A stretch of 64,000 bases of DNA from Phycisphaerales bacterium. GTDB taxonomy: Bacteria > Planctomycetota > Phycisphaerae > Phycisphaerales > UBA1924. The DNA lies in contig JANQNW010000022.1 in NCBI GenBank assembly GCA_028279375.1, forward strand, positions 54,319 to 118,318. The letters run 5' to 3'. A program made the position numbers and the translations under genes. The notes beneath the pieces were generated by a model that worked only from the letters and a program-made list of their open reading frames with translations, was not told the origin of the DNA and did no database searches. Positions 35,449-45,211 of this stretch are shown here, piece after piece; position 1 is the stretch's first letter, and the number at the start of each line of letters is the position of its first letter.

Positions 35449-36528
35449 TCAGTTCGTGGACACCTGGATGTCGCGGAGGATGGACTTGATGAGGGCGGGA
35501 TCGGCTTCCCAGAGGTCGGAGTCGGGAAGCCTCTCGAGGAGGGCGCGCCAGTCGGCGCCGGGGGTGTCGTCATTGAAGGCCTGGCGGAAGTAGCGCATCG
35601 ATTCTTCGACGCGTCCGGCATTGGCGAGAGAGACGGCTGTCCAGAAGGACATTTCAGCGCTGTCGCGCGCGAGGCGCTGCGCGCTGGCGTACTCGCGAAG
35701 GGCCGCATCGACGTCGCCATGCTCCATCGCCACGTCGCCTGCGTTCATGTGCTCGTAGGCACGGTGCAGTTCGAGCAGGCGGCGCAATTCGACGAGAGGA
35801 TTCGGATCGTCCTCGACGTTGATGTTGATGACGACATCGAGCCAGGGGCGGCCGGTCGATTCGGCGCGAACGGTGAGGATGGACGCGCTCTGCTTGCCGC
35901 GGATGTCTCCGCCTGCCGCCTGGGCCGCTTCGAGCGCGACCATGATGCGCTCGGCGAGGTCGCCATCGAAGGACTCATACGCTGCGAGCATCGCCTCGGG
36001 AACGCCCGTGGTGTGCATCATGTTCGCCTGGCAAGAGATGACGCTGCCGTCCGCGAGCGTCTTTGTGATGTGGCCGGCCTCGGCTATGCAGAGTTCGCCG
36101 GTGTGAGTTGCGACGTTGCCTTCACTGTCGATCATCGCGACCTGTCGCCAGGCCTGGCCGGAGTCGGTTGATGTGAGCGCGTGCATCGCCTGATGCGCGT
36201 CGCGGCCGCCTTCCATGAGTTGGAGGCCAAGCGGGCCGTAGTTGATGTCGGCGAGGCTCTGCGTCGCGACGGCGCCGACTTCGGACTTCGCCCAGGGGAC
36301 GACAGTGCCGACGCTGAACCAGTGACTCTGGACGCCGACGCCGAAGGCGCCATCGGGATCCCGGGCGACGATGGAATAGGTCGAAACGGGACGGAAGGGG
36401 TTGAGAGACTCAGGGACGGGGACGGGCGTCTCCATCCGGTAGCCGCTGGAACTGCGCTCGACGTGACACCCGACGAGCGCGAGGCTCGCGGCGCAGGTCA
36501 GAAGCAGGATGAGCGGCCGCATCGTCAT
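35449..36528 (-). CDS. DUF1028 family lipoprotein
   Basis: 359 residues. A lipoprotein signal (lipobox VGC near residue 20) precedes a DUF1028-like Ntn-hydrolase-type domain: TYSIVARDPDGAFGVGVQSHWFSVGTVVPWA, GAVATQSLADINYGPLGLQLM, HTGELC and CQANMM. A helical C-terminal segment with TPR-like repeats follows. DUF1028 proteins are often glycoside- or peptide-related, without a settled function. The ATG at 36528 overlaps the gcvPA stop (TGATG), so it is coupled to the glycine cleavage genes; ATG 36522 is also possible. Why a lipoprotein sits inside the gcvP pair is unclear. Confidence 0.85.
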   Translation of the reverse strand: MTMRPLILLLTCAASLALVGCHVERSSSGYRMETPVPVPESLNPFRPVSTYSIVARDPDGAFGVGVQSHWFSVGTVVPWAKSEVGAVATQSLADINYGPLGLQLMEGGRDAHQAMHALTSTDSGQAWRQVAMIDSEGNVATHTGELCIAEAGHITKTLADGSVISCQANMMHTTGVPEAMLAAYESFDGDLAERIMVALEAAQAAGGDIRGKQSASILTVRAESTGRPWLDVVININVEDDPNPLVELRRLLELHRAYEHMNAGDVAMEHGDVDAALREYASAQRLARDSAEMSFWTAVSLANAGRVEESMRYFRQAFNDDTPGADWRALLERLPDSDLWEADPALIKSILRDIQVSTN

Positions 36529-37901
36529 CAGGGGGCGCACTCCACGAGAAGATCAACGAGCGCATCGAGTTCGGCGCGAGTGCGCTTCTCGGTGACGGCG
36601 ATGAGAAGTTGATTCTCGGCGCCGATGGACGCGACTTTCTCGCAGGAGAGATCGACACCGGGGTGAATCGATTTTGCGCGGCCGGCGTCGATGATGGCGC
36701 TGGCCGGGACGGGGCAGCGGACGAGGAACTCGTTGAAGAACTCGCCATCGAAGGCAAGATCGTATCCGGGGAGGGCCGCAATGCGCTTGGCGAGGTAATG
36801 CGCCTTGTGCCAACTCTGCTCGGCGACGTCGCGCAGTCCCTGCGGTCCGAGCGCGGTCATGTACATCGTCGCGCGGAGGGCGAGGAGTCCCTGGTTGGTG
36901 CAGATATTCGATGTAGCGCGTGCGCCGCGGATGTGCTGCTCGCGCGTCTGCAGGATGAGGCAGAAGGCGCGACGGCCCTCGCCGTCGGAGGTCTGGCCGA
37001 CCAGGCGGCCGGGCATCTTGCGGAGGAACTTCTGCTTTGCGGCGAAGAGTCCGAGATAGGGACCGCCGAACTGAAGCGGCACGCCGAGCGGCTGGCCCTC
37101 GCCGACCGCGACATCGGCGCCGCAGTCGCCGGGGTTCTTCAGGAGCGCGCAGGCGGTGGGATTGAAGACGGCGATATTGAGTGGTTTGTTTCCGACGTCG
37201 CCCGCGGCGTTCTGGAATGCGTGGAAGGCGGTCTTCCAGTCTTCGATGAGGCCGTAGATGTTCGGCGAGGCGATGATGACGCAGGCGGTGTCGCTGTCGG
37301 TGTGCTCAGCGATGACGGCTGGGCTGATGCGACCATCTTCACCGGCCGGAAGGAGGACGAACTCGGCGGGAAGATCTTCGAGTTGTGTCTTGAGCGTGGC
37401 GCGCGCGTCGGGATGGATTGTCGAGGCGACGAGGACGCGGCGCTTGCCGGTCGCGTTGAGCGCGAGCATGGCGGCTTCGCCGACGGCGCTGGCGCCCTCG
37501 TAGAGTGAAGCATTGGAGATGTCCATGCCGGTGAGTCGCGCAACCTGCGTCTGGAACTCAAAGAAGGCCTGAAGTGAGCCCTGCGAGGCTTCGGCCTGGT
37601 AGGGGGTGTATGCGGTGAGAAACTCGCCGCGGCTGATGAACTGGTCAATGAAGACAGGGACGAAGTGGTCATAAGCGCCGGCGCCGATGAAGCAGGCGCC
37701 GTTGGCGGCGGCGCTGTTCTCGGCGGCGAGCTTCTGGAGCTCGCGCTGGAGATCGAGTTCGGCGAGCGCCGGCGGGAGATCGAGGTCGCCGGTGAAACGG
37801 CAGGACTCCGGGATCGGGGAGAAGAGCTCATCGATGGTCTCGGCGCCGATGGCCTCGAGCATGGAGGTCTTCTGAGCGGGAGTGATTGAGATGTAGTCCA
37901 T
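36528..37901 (-). CDS. gcvPA: Glycine dehydrogenase (decarboxylating) subunit 1
   Basis: N-terminal half of the P-protein, 457 residues: MDYISITPAQKTSMLEAIG, FIGAGAYDHFVPVFIDQFISRGEFLTAYTPYQAEASQGSLQAFFEFQTQ, ASLYEGASAVGEAA and GPYLGLFA. It partners GcvPB in glycine cleavage, feeding methylene-THF to one-carbon metabolism. ATG 37901 has GGAG upstream and the standard family start; a longer frame begins at 38015. No glycine riboswitch was recognised in the 224-bp divergent region 37902-38125. Confidence 0.95.
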   Translation of the reverse strand: MDYISITPAQKTSMLEAIGAETIDELFSPIPESCRFTGDLDLPPALAELDLQRELQKLAAENSAAANGACFIGAGAYDHFVPVFIDQFISRGEFLTAYTPYQAEASQGSLQAFFEFQTQVARLTGMDISNASLYEGASAVGEAAMLALNATGKRRVLVASTIHPDARATLKTQLEDLPAEFVLLPAGEDGRISPAVIAEHTDSDTACVIIASPNIYGLIEDWKTAFHAFQNAAGDVGNKPLNIAVFNPTACALLKNPGDCGADVAVGEGQPLGVPLQFGGPYLGLFAAKQKFLRKMPGRLVGQTSDGEGRRAFCLILQTREQHIRGARATSNICTNQGLLALRATMYMTALGPQGLRDVAEQSWHKAHYLAKRIAALPGYDLAFDGEFFNEFLVRCPVPASAIIDAGRAKSIHPGVDLSCEKVASIGAENQLLIAVTEKRTRAELDALVDLLVECAP

Positions 37902-38125
37902 GAGCGCTCCAGCCGGAGGATGAATCTCTCGGCGTCGTCGTGGGATTGAACTGTTCGATGCGCCTGCCGGTACAAGCCGGGCGACAGTGTAGGCATCGCG
38001 CAGGAGGCGACGCAATGGAATCGAGGCGCGGCCTCAGACGTCGTTTCGGGCACCTAGACTGGGGCCTGCAGGCGCCCTCGGCGACGGGCCGAATCAACGC
38101 CTTCCCGAGCTTCCTGAGAGACGAT

Positions 38126-40159
38126 ATGAGACCACGACAGCAGGCCGTTTCCGTGATCGCCATCGGACTGAGCGCGACGATCCTGACGCTGGGCGTCGGG
38201 TGCGCAACGCAGCAGGCGACGGAGTCGGCGCCGTCTTCGTCGGTCGCGAAGTTCGAGACGACCGGCGGGCAGCATCTCTTCATGCATCCGGAGGAGTTCG
38301 AGCATGACTCCGCGATCGCGCGAGCGCTGGATCGCATGGGGCCGGAGGCGCGGACGTTTCACGCCCATACGGTGACGTTGAGCAATCCGTACTTCGAGGG
38401 CCGAGGTCCGGGAACGCGCGGCAACGCGCGGGCAGGTGAGTACATCTCCTTCTATATGGAGCAGGCCGGGCTGACGCCGGCGTTCTACGGCGAGACGGAG
38501 GCGGCGGACGGTTCGGTCGTCATGTCGCCGGAGTCTTCATTCCTGCAGTCTTTTGAGGTTCCCGGCGAGCGGGAACTCGAGGTCGCGGAGTTCGCGGTCA
38601 CCCACGACGGCGATGAGCAGGCGCTGCTGCTGGAGTCGGAGTTCAATCCGCTCGCAGTAAGCGGCAATGCGAGCGCGGAAGGAGCATTCGCATTCGTCGG
38701 CTACGCGATCGACAACGGCAAAGACGGGTATTCGAGCTTCGGGCCGCACGATGCGCTCGACGGCAGGATTGCCATCGTTCTGCGGTTCGAGCCCATGGAC
38801 GAGAACGGCAGGAGCTTGTGGGCGGACGCCGGGCGCTGGTCGCGGCGGGCGGCTCTGCTGCCGAAGATCGAGTCGGCGTTTGAGCGCGGGGCGGCGGGCG
38901 TGGTGCTGGTCAATGCGCCCGGCGCTGACGATCCGCGCATGGGTGAGATTCTGAATCTCAAGAACTCACGCTTCGGCCCTTCCTTCGAGAAGCCGGTCGC
39001 GATGATGAGCCTGGAGGCGGCGGAGCGACTCGTCGCGATGGGCGATGTCGAGGGGCGCTCATTGATGGAACTGCGCCAACTCGCGGATTCCGGAATCGCG
39101 ACGATGGTCGATCTGCCGCATGTTCGCGGGGCGATGGAGATCTCGATTCATCGGGAGGACATCGAGACGTGGAACGTCGGCGGCGTGCTGGCGGGCAAGG
39201 GCGATCTGGCGAATGAGTATGTCGTCGTCGGCGCCCATTACGATCACATCGGATATGGCGAGTTCAGTTCGCGATCCCCTTCGATGGCGGGGCACGTGCA
39301 TCCGGGCGCTGATGACAACGCGTCGGGCACGGCCGGGGTGCTGATGATCGCTGACGAGATGGCGCAGCGCTACGAGCAGCTTGCCTTTGGCGAGGAGGCG
39401 CGGTCCATCATCTTCGTGTGCTTCAGCGGCGAGGAGATGGGGCTGCTCGGCTCGAAGCACTTCGTGCAGAATCCGCCGGTGACGCTCTCGACGGTCGCGG
39501 CGATGCTCAACATGGACATGATCGGTCGGCTGCGCGATCGGAAGCTCGAGCTCTACGGCGTGGGCACGGCGGAGCAGATGATGGATTTGGTGCAGCCGGT
39601 GATCGACGCCTCTGGATTGAAGGTCAGCACGAGCAAGCGCGGCGACGGGCCTTCGGATCATTCGTCGTTCTTCGGTGAGGGCGTGCCGGTGCTCGCCGCA
39701 TTCACGGGCCTGCACTCGTTGTATCACACGGTCAACGACGTGCCTTCGACACTGAACTTCGAGGGCGGCGCGCAGGTCACGGAGTTCGTCGGCGAGCTGA
39801 CGTGGGCGCTGGCGACGACGGAGCAGAAGCCGACGTTCGTGGCGCCCAAGACGCCGACGCCGCAGATGCGCGGCGTGGGGCGCTCGAAGGTGCGCCTGGG
39901 CATTTCGCCGGAGTATGCGGATGACGAGGCGGGCGTGGTCGTCGGCGGCGTTTCGCCGGGGACGACGGCGGAGAAGGCCGGGCTGAAGAAGGGCGACCGG
40001 ATCGTGCTGTGGGGCGGCGAGGAGCTCGCGGGCGCCGGCGGGCTGATGCAGGCGCTGGTGAGTCACAAGCCGGGCGACGAGGTGGACATCGTGATCGTGC
40101 GCGACGGCGAGCGCCAGACGGTGCGCCTGGTGATGCAGGCCCGCGGCGGGGCTCAATAG
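38126..40159 (+). CDS. M28-family peptidase lipoprotein with PA-like insert and C-terminal PDZ domain
   Basis: 677 residues. Lipobox VGC near residue 27. The zinc aminopeptidase core has the full ligand set: His in HYDHIGYGE, Asp in ADDNASGTAG, Glu-Glu in FSGEEMGLLGS, Asp in NMDMIGRL and His in HSLYHTVNDVPS. A PA-like insert (FAFVGYAIDNGKDGYSSF) precedes the core. Residues about 585-672 are a PDZ domain (RLGISPEYADDEAGVVVGGVSPGTTAEKAGLKKGDRI). It probably trims peptides in the periplasm. ATG 38126 is chosen for the lipoprotein signal; the open frame starts earlier at 37940 but without one. Confidence 0.9.
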   Translation: MRPRQQAVSVIAIGLSATILTLGVGCATQQATESAPSSSVAKFETTGGQHLFMHPEEFEHDSAIARALDRMGPEARTFHAHTVTLSNPYFEGRGPGTRGNARAGEYISFYMEQAGLTPAFYGETEAADGSVVMSPESSFLQSFEVPGERELEVAEFAVTHDGDEQALLLESEFNPLAVSGNASAEGAFAFVGYAIDNGKDGYSSFGPHDALDGRIAIVLRFEPMDENGRSLWADAGRWSRRAALLPKIESAFERGAAGVVLVNAPGADDPRMGEILNLKNSRFGPSFEKPVAMMSLEAAERLVAMGDVEGRSLMELRQLADSGIATMVDLPHVRGAMEISIHREDIETWNVGGVLAGKGDLANEYVVVGAHYDHIGYGEFSSRSPSMAGHVHPGADDNASGTAGVLMIADEMAQRYEQLAFGEEARSIIFVCFSGEEMGLLGSKHFVQNPPVTLSTVAAMLNMDMIGRLRDRKLELYGVGTAEQMMDLVQPVIDASGLKVSTSKRGDGPSDHSSFFGEGVPVLAAFTGLHSLYHTVNDVPSTLNFEGGAQVTEFVGELTWALATTEQKPTFVAPKTPTPQMRGVGRSKVRLGISPEYADDEAGVVVGGVSPGTTAEKAGLKKGDRIVLWGGEELAGAGGLMQALVSHKPGDEVDIVIVRDGERQTVRLVMQARGGAQ

Positions 40160-40267
40160 CGAGCGCGAGGCCAGACGTTTGACGCTTGGGCAGGCGGGTT
40201 TAGGATGGTCGGCGTGCAGCGGCCGAGTTGTCTCGGCGCGCACCGAGCAAGGACGTGACCCGGAGCG

Positions 40268-41113
40268 ATGATGAAGATCTCATTCAGCACGGTCGCCTGC
40301 CCGCAGTGGACGGCGCGCGAGGTGGCGGACGCGGCGGAGCAGTACGGCTTCGAGGGCGTGGAACTTCGCAGCTTTGGGGATGATCCGAGTCGTCTTGCGT
40401 CGGATCCGTCTTTGACGGATGCGGACAAGATGCGTGAGATCTTCGGCGACGACGGCATTCGGATCGTCTCGATCGGCACGGGTTGCCGTTTCGATGCGCC
40501 GGTGGATCCGCCGGTGATCGGGCGCGTGATCGGCGATTTCGAGAAGAGCGTGCGTGAAGCGAAGCGGCATACGGGTCGGGCGCATCGCGTCGGCGCGCCG
40601 CTGATACGCGTGTTCGCGCTCGAAGCACAGGGGATGGAGAGCCGCAAGGCCGTGCTGGGCCGAATCATCGACCGGCTGAAGCTGGTGGCGGATGACGCGC
40701 GGCATAGCGGCGTGCGGATTGCCGTCGAGAATGGTGGCGACTTCTGCACGGCTGCGGATCTTGCTGAGATTATCGAGCTTGTCGGCAGTCCGTTGCTGGG
40801 CGCGAGCTACTCGGTGGCGGTGGGGCATGCCGCGGGTGATGGGCCGGAGGATGCGATCGAGACGCTGGGCGACGATCTGCTGCTGGCGCGCGTGAAGGAT
40901 CATCGCGACGGCGTGGCCTGTCTTCCTGGCGATGGTGAGACGCCTTGCGAGGCGTTCACGAAAGCTCTTGTTCGGAGCGGGTACGAGGGAGCGCTGGTCT
41001 TTGAATGGGATCGACTGTGGGACGAGAGCCTGGCGCCGGCGGAGGAGGCGCTGCCGGAGGCGGCGCATCGTCTGTATGGATGGGCGCAGGCTGAGGCGAA
41101 GGTGCTCGTCTGA
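40268..41113 (+). CDS. Sugar phosphate isomerase/epimerase-like TIM-barrel protein
   Basis: 281 residues of the xylose-isomerase-like (AP endonuclease 2) barrel family: MKISFSTVACPQWTAREVADAAEQYGFEGVELR, GIRIVSIGTG, GVRIAVENGGDF (metal Glu), LLARVKDH and ALVFEWDR (metal Glu near the C-terminus). Substrate unknown; relatives act on inositols, hydroxypyruvate or sugars. GGAG lies 2-3 nt before two adjacent ATGs (40268, 40271); the second gives better spacing. queG follows after 32 bp. Confidence 0.82.
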   Translation: MMKISFSTVACPQWTAREVADAAEQYGFEGVELRSFGDDPSRLASDPSLTDADKMREIFGDDGIRIVSIGTGCRFDAPVDPPVIGRVIGDFEKSVREAKRHTGRAHRVGAPLIRVFALEAQGMESRKAVLGRIIDRLKLVADDARHSGVRIAVENGGDFCTAADLAEIIELVGSPLLGASYSVAVGHAAGDGPEDAIETLGDDLLLARVKDHRDGVACLPGDGETPCEAFTKALVRSGYEGALVFEWDRLWDESLAPAEEALPEAAHRLYGWAQAEAKVLV

Positions 41114-41145
41114 GAACCTGTTCGGGCGCTCGGTGAGCGGCTCTC

Positions 41146-42216
41146 ATGGATCAGGACATCAGGGACAGATCGACTCGCGCGCTCGAGAGGGCGCGTGATC
41201 TTGGTTTTGCGCTTGCCGGCGTTTGCGATGCGCGGGCGAGCGACTATTCGGATGAATTGCGCGCGTGGATTGGCGCGGGGAAGCATGGCTCGATGCGCTG
41301 GATGGAAGAGCATGCAGCGGAGCGGCTTGATCCGGGCGTTCTGCTTCCGGGGGCGCGCTCGCTGCTGATGGTCGGCGATGTCTATGAGCGGCGCGGGACG
41401 CCGTCGGTTGAGACGCCGGCCGGCGTGGGACGGATCGCGCGGTATGCGCGTGGCGATGACTATCACAAGGTGATGAAGAAGCGTCTGATCGCGCTGGCGG
41501 ACGCGTTGCGGGAAGAGCATCCAGAGGCGCAGTTCAAGGTGTTCGTCGATACGGCGCCGGTGCTGGAGCGGGAGCATGGCGCCCGAGCGGGGCTTGGGTG
41601 GGTCGGCAAGCACACGCTGCTGATTCATCCGGTGATGGGGAGCTACTTCTTTCTCGGCGGCATCGTGACGACGCTGGCGCTGGAGGCGAACAGCGAGCCG
41701 ATCGAGGATCACTGCGGGACGTGCACGCGGTGTATCGACGCGTGTCCGACGGATGCGATCACGCCGTATTCGGTGGATGCGACGAAGTGCGTGAGCTACC
41801 TGACGATCGAGCGGCGCGAAGCGATCGCGGCTGAACTGCATGCGGGGATCGGCGACTGGATCTATGGGTGCGATATCTGCCAGGAGGTGTGTCCGCACAA
41901 CAGCCCGCGTTCGGATGAGGCGGGAGAGCGGCTCGCGGAGGCGCAAGATGCGTATGCGCCGCGGCGGACGTCATTTGATCTGCTCGAGGTTCTTGGATGG
42001 ACAACTGAGGATCGGCAGCGCGCGTTCACGAAGAGCGCGATGAAGCGGGCGCGGCTGGAGATGATGAAGCGGAATGCGCTCATTGCGCTGACGAATCGTG
42101 AGATCGAGGACGGCGGCGATGCACGCGTCGTCGAGGATGCGATGTCGGATGACGAACCGCTCGTACGAGACACGGCCCGCCAATCGGTTGATCGGATCCG
42201 TCGGATACGCGACTAG
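41146..42216 (+). CDS. queG: Epoxyqueuosine reductase
   Basis: It reduces epoxyqueuosine to queuosine in tRNA using cobalamin and two [4Fe-4S] clusters. 356 residues with VFVDTAPVLEREHGARAGLGWVGKHTLLI (cofactor region) and ferredoxin motifs CGTCTRCIDACP and CDICQEVCPHN, plus a lone Cys in KCVSYLTIE. The C-terminus carries a short HEAT-like repeat. It is a single-gene representative of the queuosine pathway here; queA and others are not in the window. Its last bases overlap the convergent 42213-42842 gene. Confidence 0.95.
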   Translation: MDQDIRDRSTRALERARDLGFALAGVCDARASDYSDELRAWIGAGKHGSMRWMEEHAAERLDPGVLLPGARSLLMVGDVYERRGTPSVETPAGVGRIARYARGDDYHKVMKKRLIALADALREEHPEAQFKVFVDTAPVLEREHGARAGLGWVGKHTLLIHPVMGSYFFLGGIVTTLALEANSEPIEDHCGTCTRCIDACPTDAITPYSVDATKCVSYLTIERREAIAAELHAGIGDWIYGCDICQEVCPHNSPRSDEAGERLAEAQDAYAPRRTSFDLLEVLGWTTEDRQRAFTKSAMKRARLEMMKRNALIALTNREIEDGGDARVVEDAMSDDEPLVRDTARQSVDRIRRIRD

Positions 42217-42842
42217 CGCAACCGCTGGACGCGCTGGTCGAGTCGTTCGAGGCGTCGAGTCAGGCGCTGGAGTTCGTTGTCATTCGAGCGCACCTGGTCT
42301 TCGAGGCGCTCAATGCGGGACTCGGCGAAGTTGTCGTTGTTGAGGGAGCGTTCGATCTGGCGGAGGCGATCTTCCAGCAGCCTGAGCGTGCGCTGGAGGT
42401 GGCGGTCGGCGGCGGGCTGCTTTGACTGCGTCGGAGTTGGTGTTCGGACGATGCGCGTGGGGGCCGGATCCTCCTCACCCTGAAGCGGCCGGCCGAAGCT
42501 GACCTGGATCATCGCAAGGACGCGAACGTCGGCGCTGCGCGTGAGCATGCGCGCGAGGACGCGCCGGGCGAGGGTGTCGTTCTGCTGTTCGATGGCGTCG
42601 GCGGCGAGGCTGAGGCCGATTTCAACGAGTTGATCGTCGAGCGCCATGAGGCGTGCGCGTTCGTCGGCGGTGTCCCCATCCGCCGGGAGCGATTTCTCGA
42701 TGTCCCGAAGGCTCGAGAAGAGGTCGTCGAAGGTCGCGGCCTTCACGTCGAGGTTGTCCACCGACGTCGGGTCGGCCTGCGAATAGGCGGCGACGAAAAC
42801 CGAGAGGGTCAGGACGGAAAGAAGCAGAGCGAGCGCGCGCAT
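42213..42842 (-). CDS. Exported coiled-coil protein of unknown function
   Basis: 209 residues: signal peptide (1-24), a helical middle with residues such as QQNDTLARRVLARML, a Pro/Thr linker near residue 135 (TPTPTQSKQP), and a C-terminal coiled coil of about 60 residues (HLQRTLRLLEDRLRQIERSL...RLEDQVRSNDNELQRLTRRLERLDQRVQRL). It may tether or space an envelope structure. GGAGG precedes ATG 42842 by about 7 nt. It is convergent with queG. Confidence 0.78.
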   Translation of the reverse strand: MRALALLLSVLTLSVFVAAYSQADPTSVDNLDVKAATFDDLFSSLRDIEKSLPADGDTADERARLMALDDQLVEIGLSLAADAIEQQNDTLARRVLARMLTRSADVRVLAMIQVSFGRPLQGEEDPAPTRIVRTPTPTQSKQPAADRHLQRTLRLLEDRLRQIERSLNNDNFAESRIERLEDQVRSNDNELQRLTRRLERLDQRVQRLR

Positions 42843-42899
42843 GAGAGCACCTCCGCGAGGACTCTAGCGCGGGCGAGCATCGATCGAGCGTTCGTCGAG

Positions 42900-43466
42900 T
42901 CAGTCAAGTCCGACGGTCAGGCCGACGGGTTGCGGCGCGACTTCGTGGGTGGGCTCGAGTGCAATGCCGAGGGGAACGCGCTTGCCGCCGGGTGGGGGCA
43001 TGCCTTCCTGATCGATGTGTCGCTGGATCGCCATGACGCCTTCGATGAGTTGCTCGGGGCGGGGGGGGCAGCCGGGGACGTAGACATCGACGGGGATGAA
43101 CTGATCGACGCCCTGGACGACGGCGTAGGTGTCGAAGACGCCGCCGGTGGAGGCGCAGGCGCCCATGGAGATGATCCATCGTGGCTCAGCCATCTGCTGA
43201 TAGATGCGCTGGAGGACGGGCATCATCTTGACGGAGACGCGTCCGGCGACGATGAGCAGGTCCGATTGTCTGGGGCTGAATCGCATGACCTCGGCGCCGA
43301 ATCGGGCGAGGTCATAGCGACTGGAGGCGGTGGCCATGAGTTCGATGCCGCAGCAGGCGGTGGCGAATGGCATGGGCCAGAGTGAGCTTCGGCGCGACCA
43401 GTTGATGACGCGCTGGAGCTGAGTGGTCAGGAAACCTTCGGCGGTGATTGCAGCTTCGAGGCCCAT
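42900..43466 (-). CDS. nuoB: NADH-quinone oxidoreductase subunit B
   Basis: 188 residues, carrying the N2 cluster of Complex I next to the quinone site. Ligands are visible in [18 protein letters not shown] and VPGCPPRPE, with the conserved [14 protein letters not shown] 43466 ([25 protein letters not shown]) is the family start; the open frame goes on upstream to 43664. No other nuo gene adjoins it: the coiled-coil gene is downstream and a divergent DUF1570 gene upstream. Confidence 0.92.
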   Translation of the reverse strand: MGLEAAITAEGFLTTQLQRVINWSRRSSLWPMPFATACCGIELMATASSRYDLARFGAEVMRFSPRQSDLLIVAGRVSVKMMPVLQRIYQQMAEPRWIISMGACASTGGVFDTYAVVQGVDQFIPVDVYVPGCPPRPEQLIEGVMAIQRHIDQEGMPPPGGKRVPLGIALEPTHEVAPQPVGLTVGLD

Positions 43467-43520
43467 TGTGTTGGGGTCTCCTGTGTGAAGGAGGTCGGCG
43501 GGAAGCGCGACCTGGTCTCG

Positions 43521-43549
43521 ATGATAGCTATCGGGCAGGGAGGAGTCAT
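43521..43549 (-). promoter_or_regulatory. Predicted sigma-70 promoter for nuoB
   Basis: On the minus strand ATGACT (43544-43549), 17 bp, then TATCAT (43521-43526), about 55 bp before the start codon. The -10 overlaps the palindrome GATAGCTATC (43523-43532). The rest of the 287-bp divergent region 43467-43753 shows nothing clear. Confidence 0.4.
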
Positions 43550-43753
43550 GGGGCGCGATTTCGGACGGCAGTCCGCGCGGTCTGCGCGCGTCGTTCGGAC
43601 TGTGGCCTGATGGGACTTGGCCGCCTGTCCGGCACATCCGGCGGGGCCTCCACAGCCTGACCATCTCGAGAGGAATGAAGTTGTCGAGCGCTCAGTCTCT
43701 CCGCTGCTGAGCCCGATCTCTCTGCGTCGCCTGGAGGGGCGCGGAGAGAGACG

Positions 43754-45043
43754 ATGCTGAGGAACCGGGAGGTTGTGGTTTTCGGGCTTGCGCTGTGGGC
43801 CGGCTGGCTGGTCGCGGCGCAGCTCGGGCTTGGTCCGGAGACGGCCGGCGCGCAGACGGGCGCCGCCTCGGGCGGGCCGACGCCCGCGCAGGCGCTGGCG
43901 ATGATCGATCACGCCGAGCGTTCGATGAGTCGCGGCGATCTGGATCTGGCGGCGCGCACGCTTCGCGGGGCATGGCGGACCTCGGAGGCGCGGGAGCCGG
44001 CGGCGGAGGCGCTGAAGCGTCTCCAGAATGCGCCGGGTTTCTCGATCGAGGCCGATGAGTCGCAGATTCGTGAGACGATGGCGCTGCTCGATTCGACCTT
44101 CACGCGCACCGAGACGAAGCATTTCGTGATCCTGTCGAACACGTCATCGGCGTGGACGCGATCGCGCGCGGCGCTGCTGGAGCGGACGTATCACCAGTTC
44201 TTCCGCGTGATGGACCGGATGGAGTATCCGGCGACGCCGCCAGAGCACAAGCTCCTGTGCGTGCTCTTCGCGACGCATGACGCGTATCGCGCTTTTGCGA
44301 TCGCGCATGACAACGTGGAGGCGAGCTGGATCGCGGGGTATTACGCGGGGTACTCAAATCGCGTCGTCTTCTATGACGATCAGACGAGCCCTTCATATCA
44401 ACGGGCTTTCGCGCGCCTCGACGAGCAGGAAGAGAAAGCGCGCGACACCCGAGCAGCGGCTCGGCGTGAGCGGAATCCGGAGAAAGCGAAGGCGATGCTC
44501 ACGCACTCTCAGGAAGTCGTGCGACGCGTCGAGGAGGAGCGCAAGCGACTCAAGAATGACGCTGCTCTGTCATCCGGGGCGAAGACGATCCACGAGGCGG
44601 TGCATCTCCTGGCGTTCAACTGCGGCGTGCAGTCGCGCGGGCATCAGTATCCGTTCTGGATCACCGAAGGGCTCGCGGTCGCGTTCGAGACGGATCGCCC
44701 GTCGCGGGCTTTCGGGCCTGACCACAAGACGCACGATCGTGCGGAGGAGTTCCAGGAGCAGCTGGAGGAGGGGCGTCTGCTGTCGCTGGAATCGCTGGTG
44801 GGGCGTCTCGGAGTCGCCGGCCACAGCGCGCTGCTGGCGGACACGATGTATTGCCAAAGCTACGCACTGTTTGAGCATCTCTATCGCTACGAACGGGCGG
44901 CGCTGACGCGTTACCTGCTGAGCATGATGGATGAGACGCCGGGGAAGACGACGGAGGCCCGGCAGGCAGCGCTCTTCGAGGAGGCGTTCGGGCCCATCGG
45001 CTCGTTGGAGCGGCGCTGGCTGAAGCGCGCGGGCTCGCAGTAG
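43754..45043 (+). CDS. DUF1570-like exported gluzincin-type protein
   Basis: 429 residues. A signal anchor at 1-32 is followed by a helical region (SMSRGDLDLAARTLRGAW) and a peptidase-like domain: TKHFVILSNTSSAWTRSRAALLERTYHQFFRVM, then the zinc motif HEAVH in TIHEAVHLLAFN, with WITEGLAVAFE supplying the third ligand Glu. This arrangement is typical of the planctomycete DUF1570/MA-like family. A charged helix (residues 210-275) lies before the motif. Proteolytic activity is likely but substrates are unknown. GGAGAG lies 5-8 nt upstream of ATG 43754. Confidence 0.85.
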   Translation: MLRNREVVVFGLALWAGWLVAAQLGLGPETAGAQTGAASGGPTPAQALAMIDHAERSMSRGDLDLAARTLRGAWRTSEAREPAAEALKRLQNAPGFSIEADESQIRETMALLDSTFTRTETKHFVILSNTSSAWTRSRAALLERTYHQFFRVMDRMEYPATPPEHKLLCVLFATHDAYRAFAIAHDNVEASWIAGYYAGYSNRVVFYDDQTSPSYQRAFARLDEQEEKARDTRAAARRERNPEKAKAMLTHSQEVVRRVEEERKRLKNDAALSSGAKTIHEAVHLLAFNCGVQSRGHQYPFWITEGLAVAFETDRPSRAFGPDHKTHDRAEEFQEQLEEGRLLSLESLVGRLGVAGHSALLADTMYCQSYALFEHLYRYERAALTRYLLSMMDETPGKTTEARQAALFEEAFGPIGSLERRWLKRAGSQ

Positions 45044-45211
45044 GGGCAATCGCCGGCGGCGTCGTGGCGAGGGCCGGATTCGAGCAGTATGCTGGCGGGC
45101 TCGCCCGATGGTCAGGTCCATTCGGGCGGTTATTCCGTTGACACACGCAACTTCTGACTGAGCGAGTCGGGCGGCTGGGAGGCCCTCCGGCGAGCGAGAG
45201 AGCGATCGATC

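Noticed and set aside
37902..38125. Glycine riboswitch ahead of gcvPA
   Set aside because: The conserved core elements of the class were not found by eye in this divergent region.
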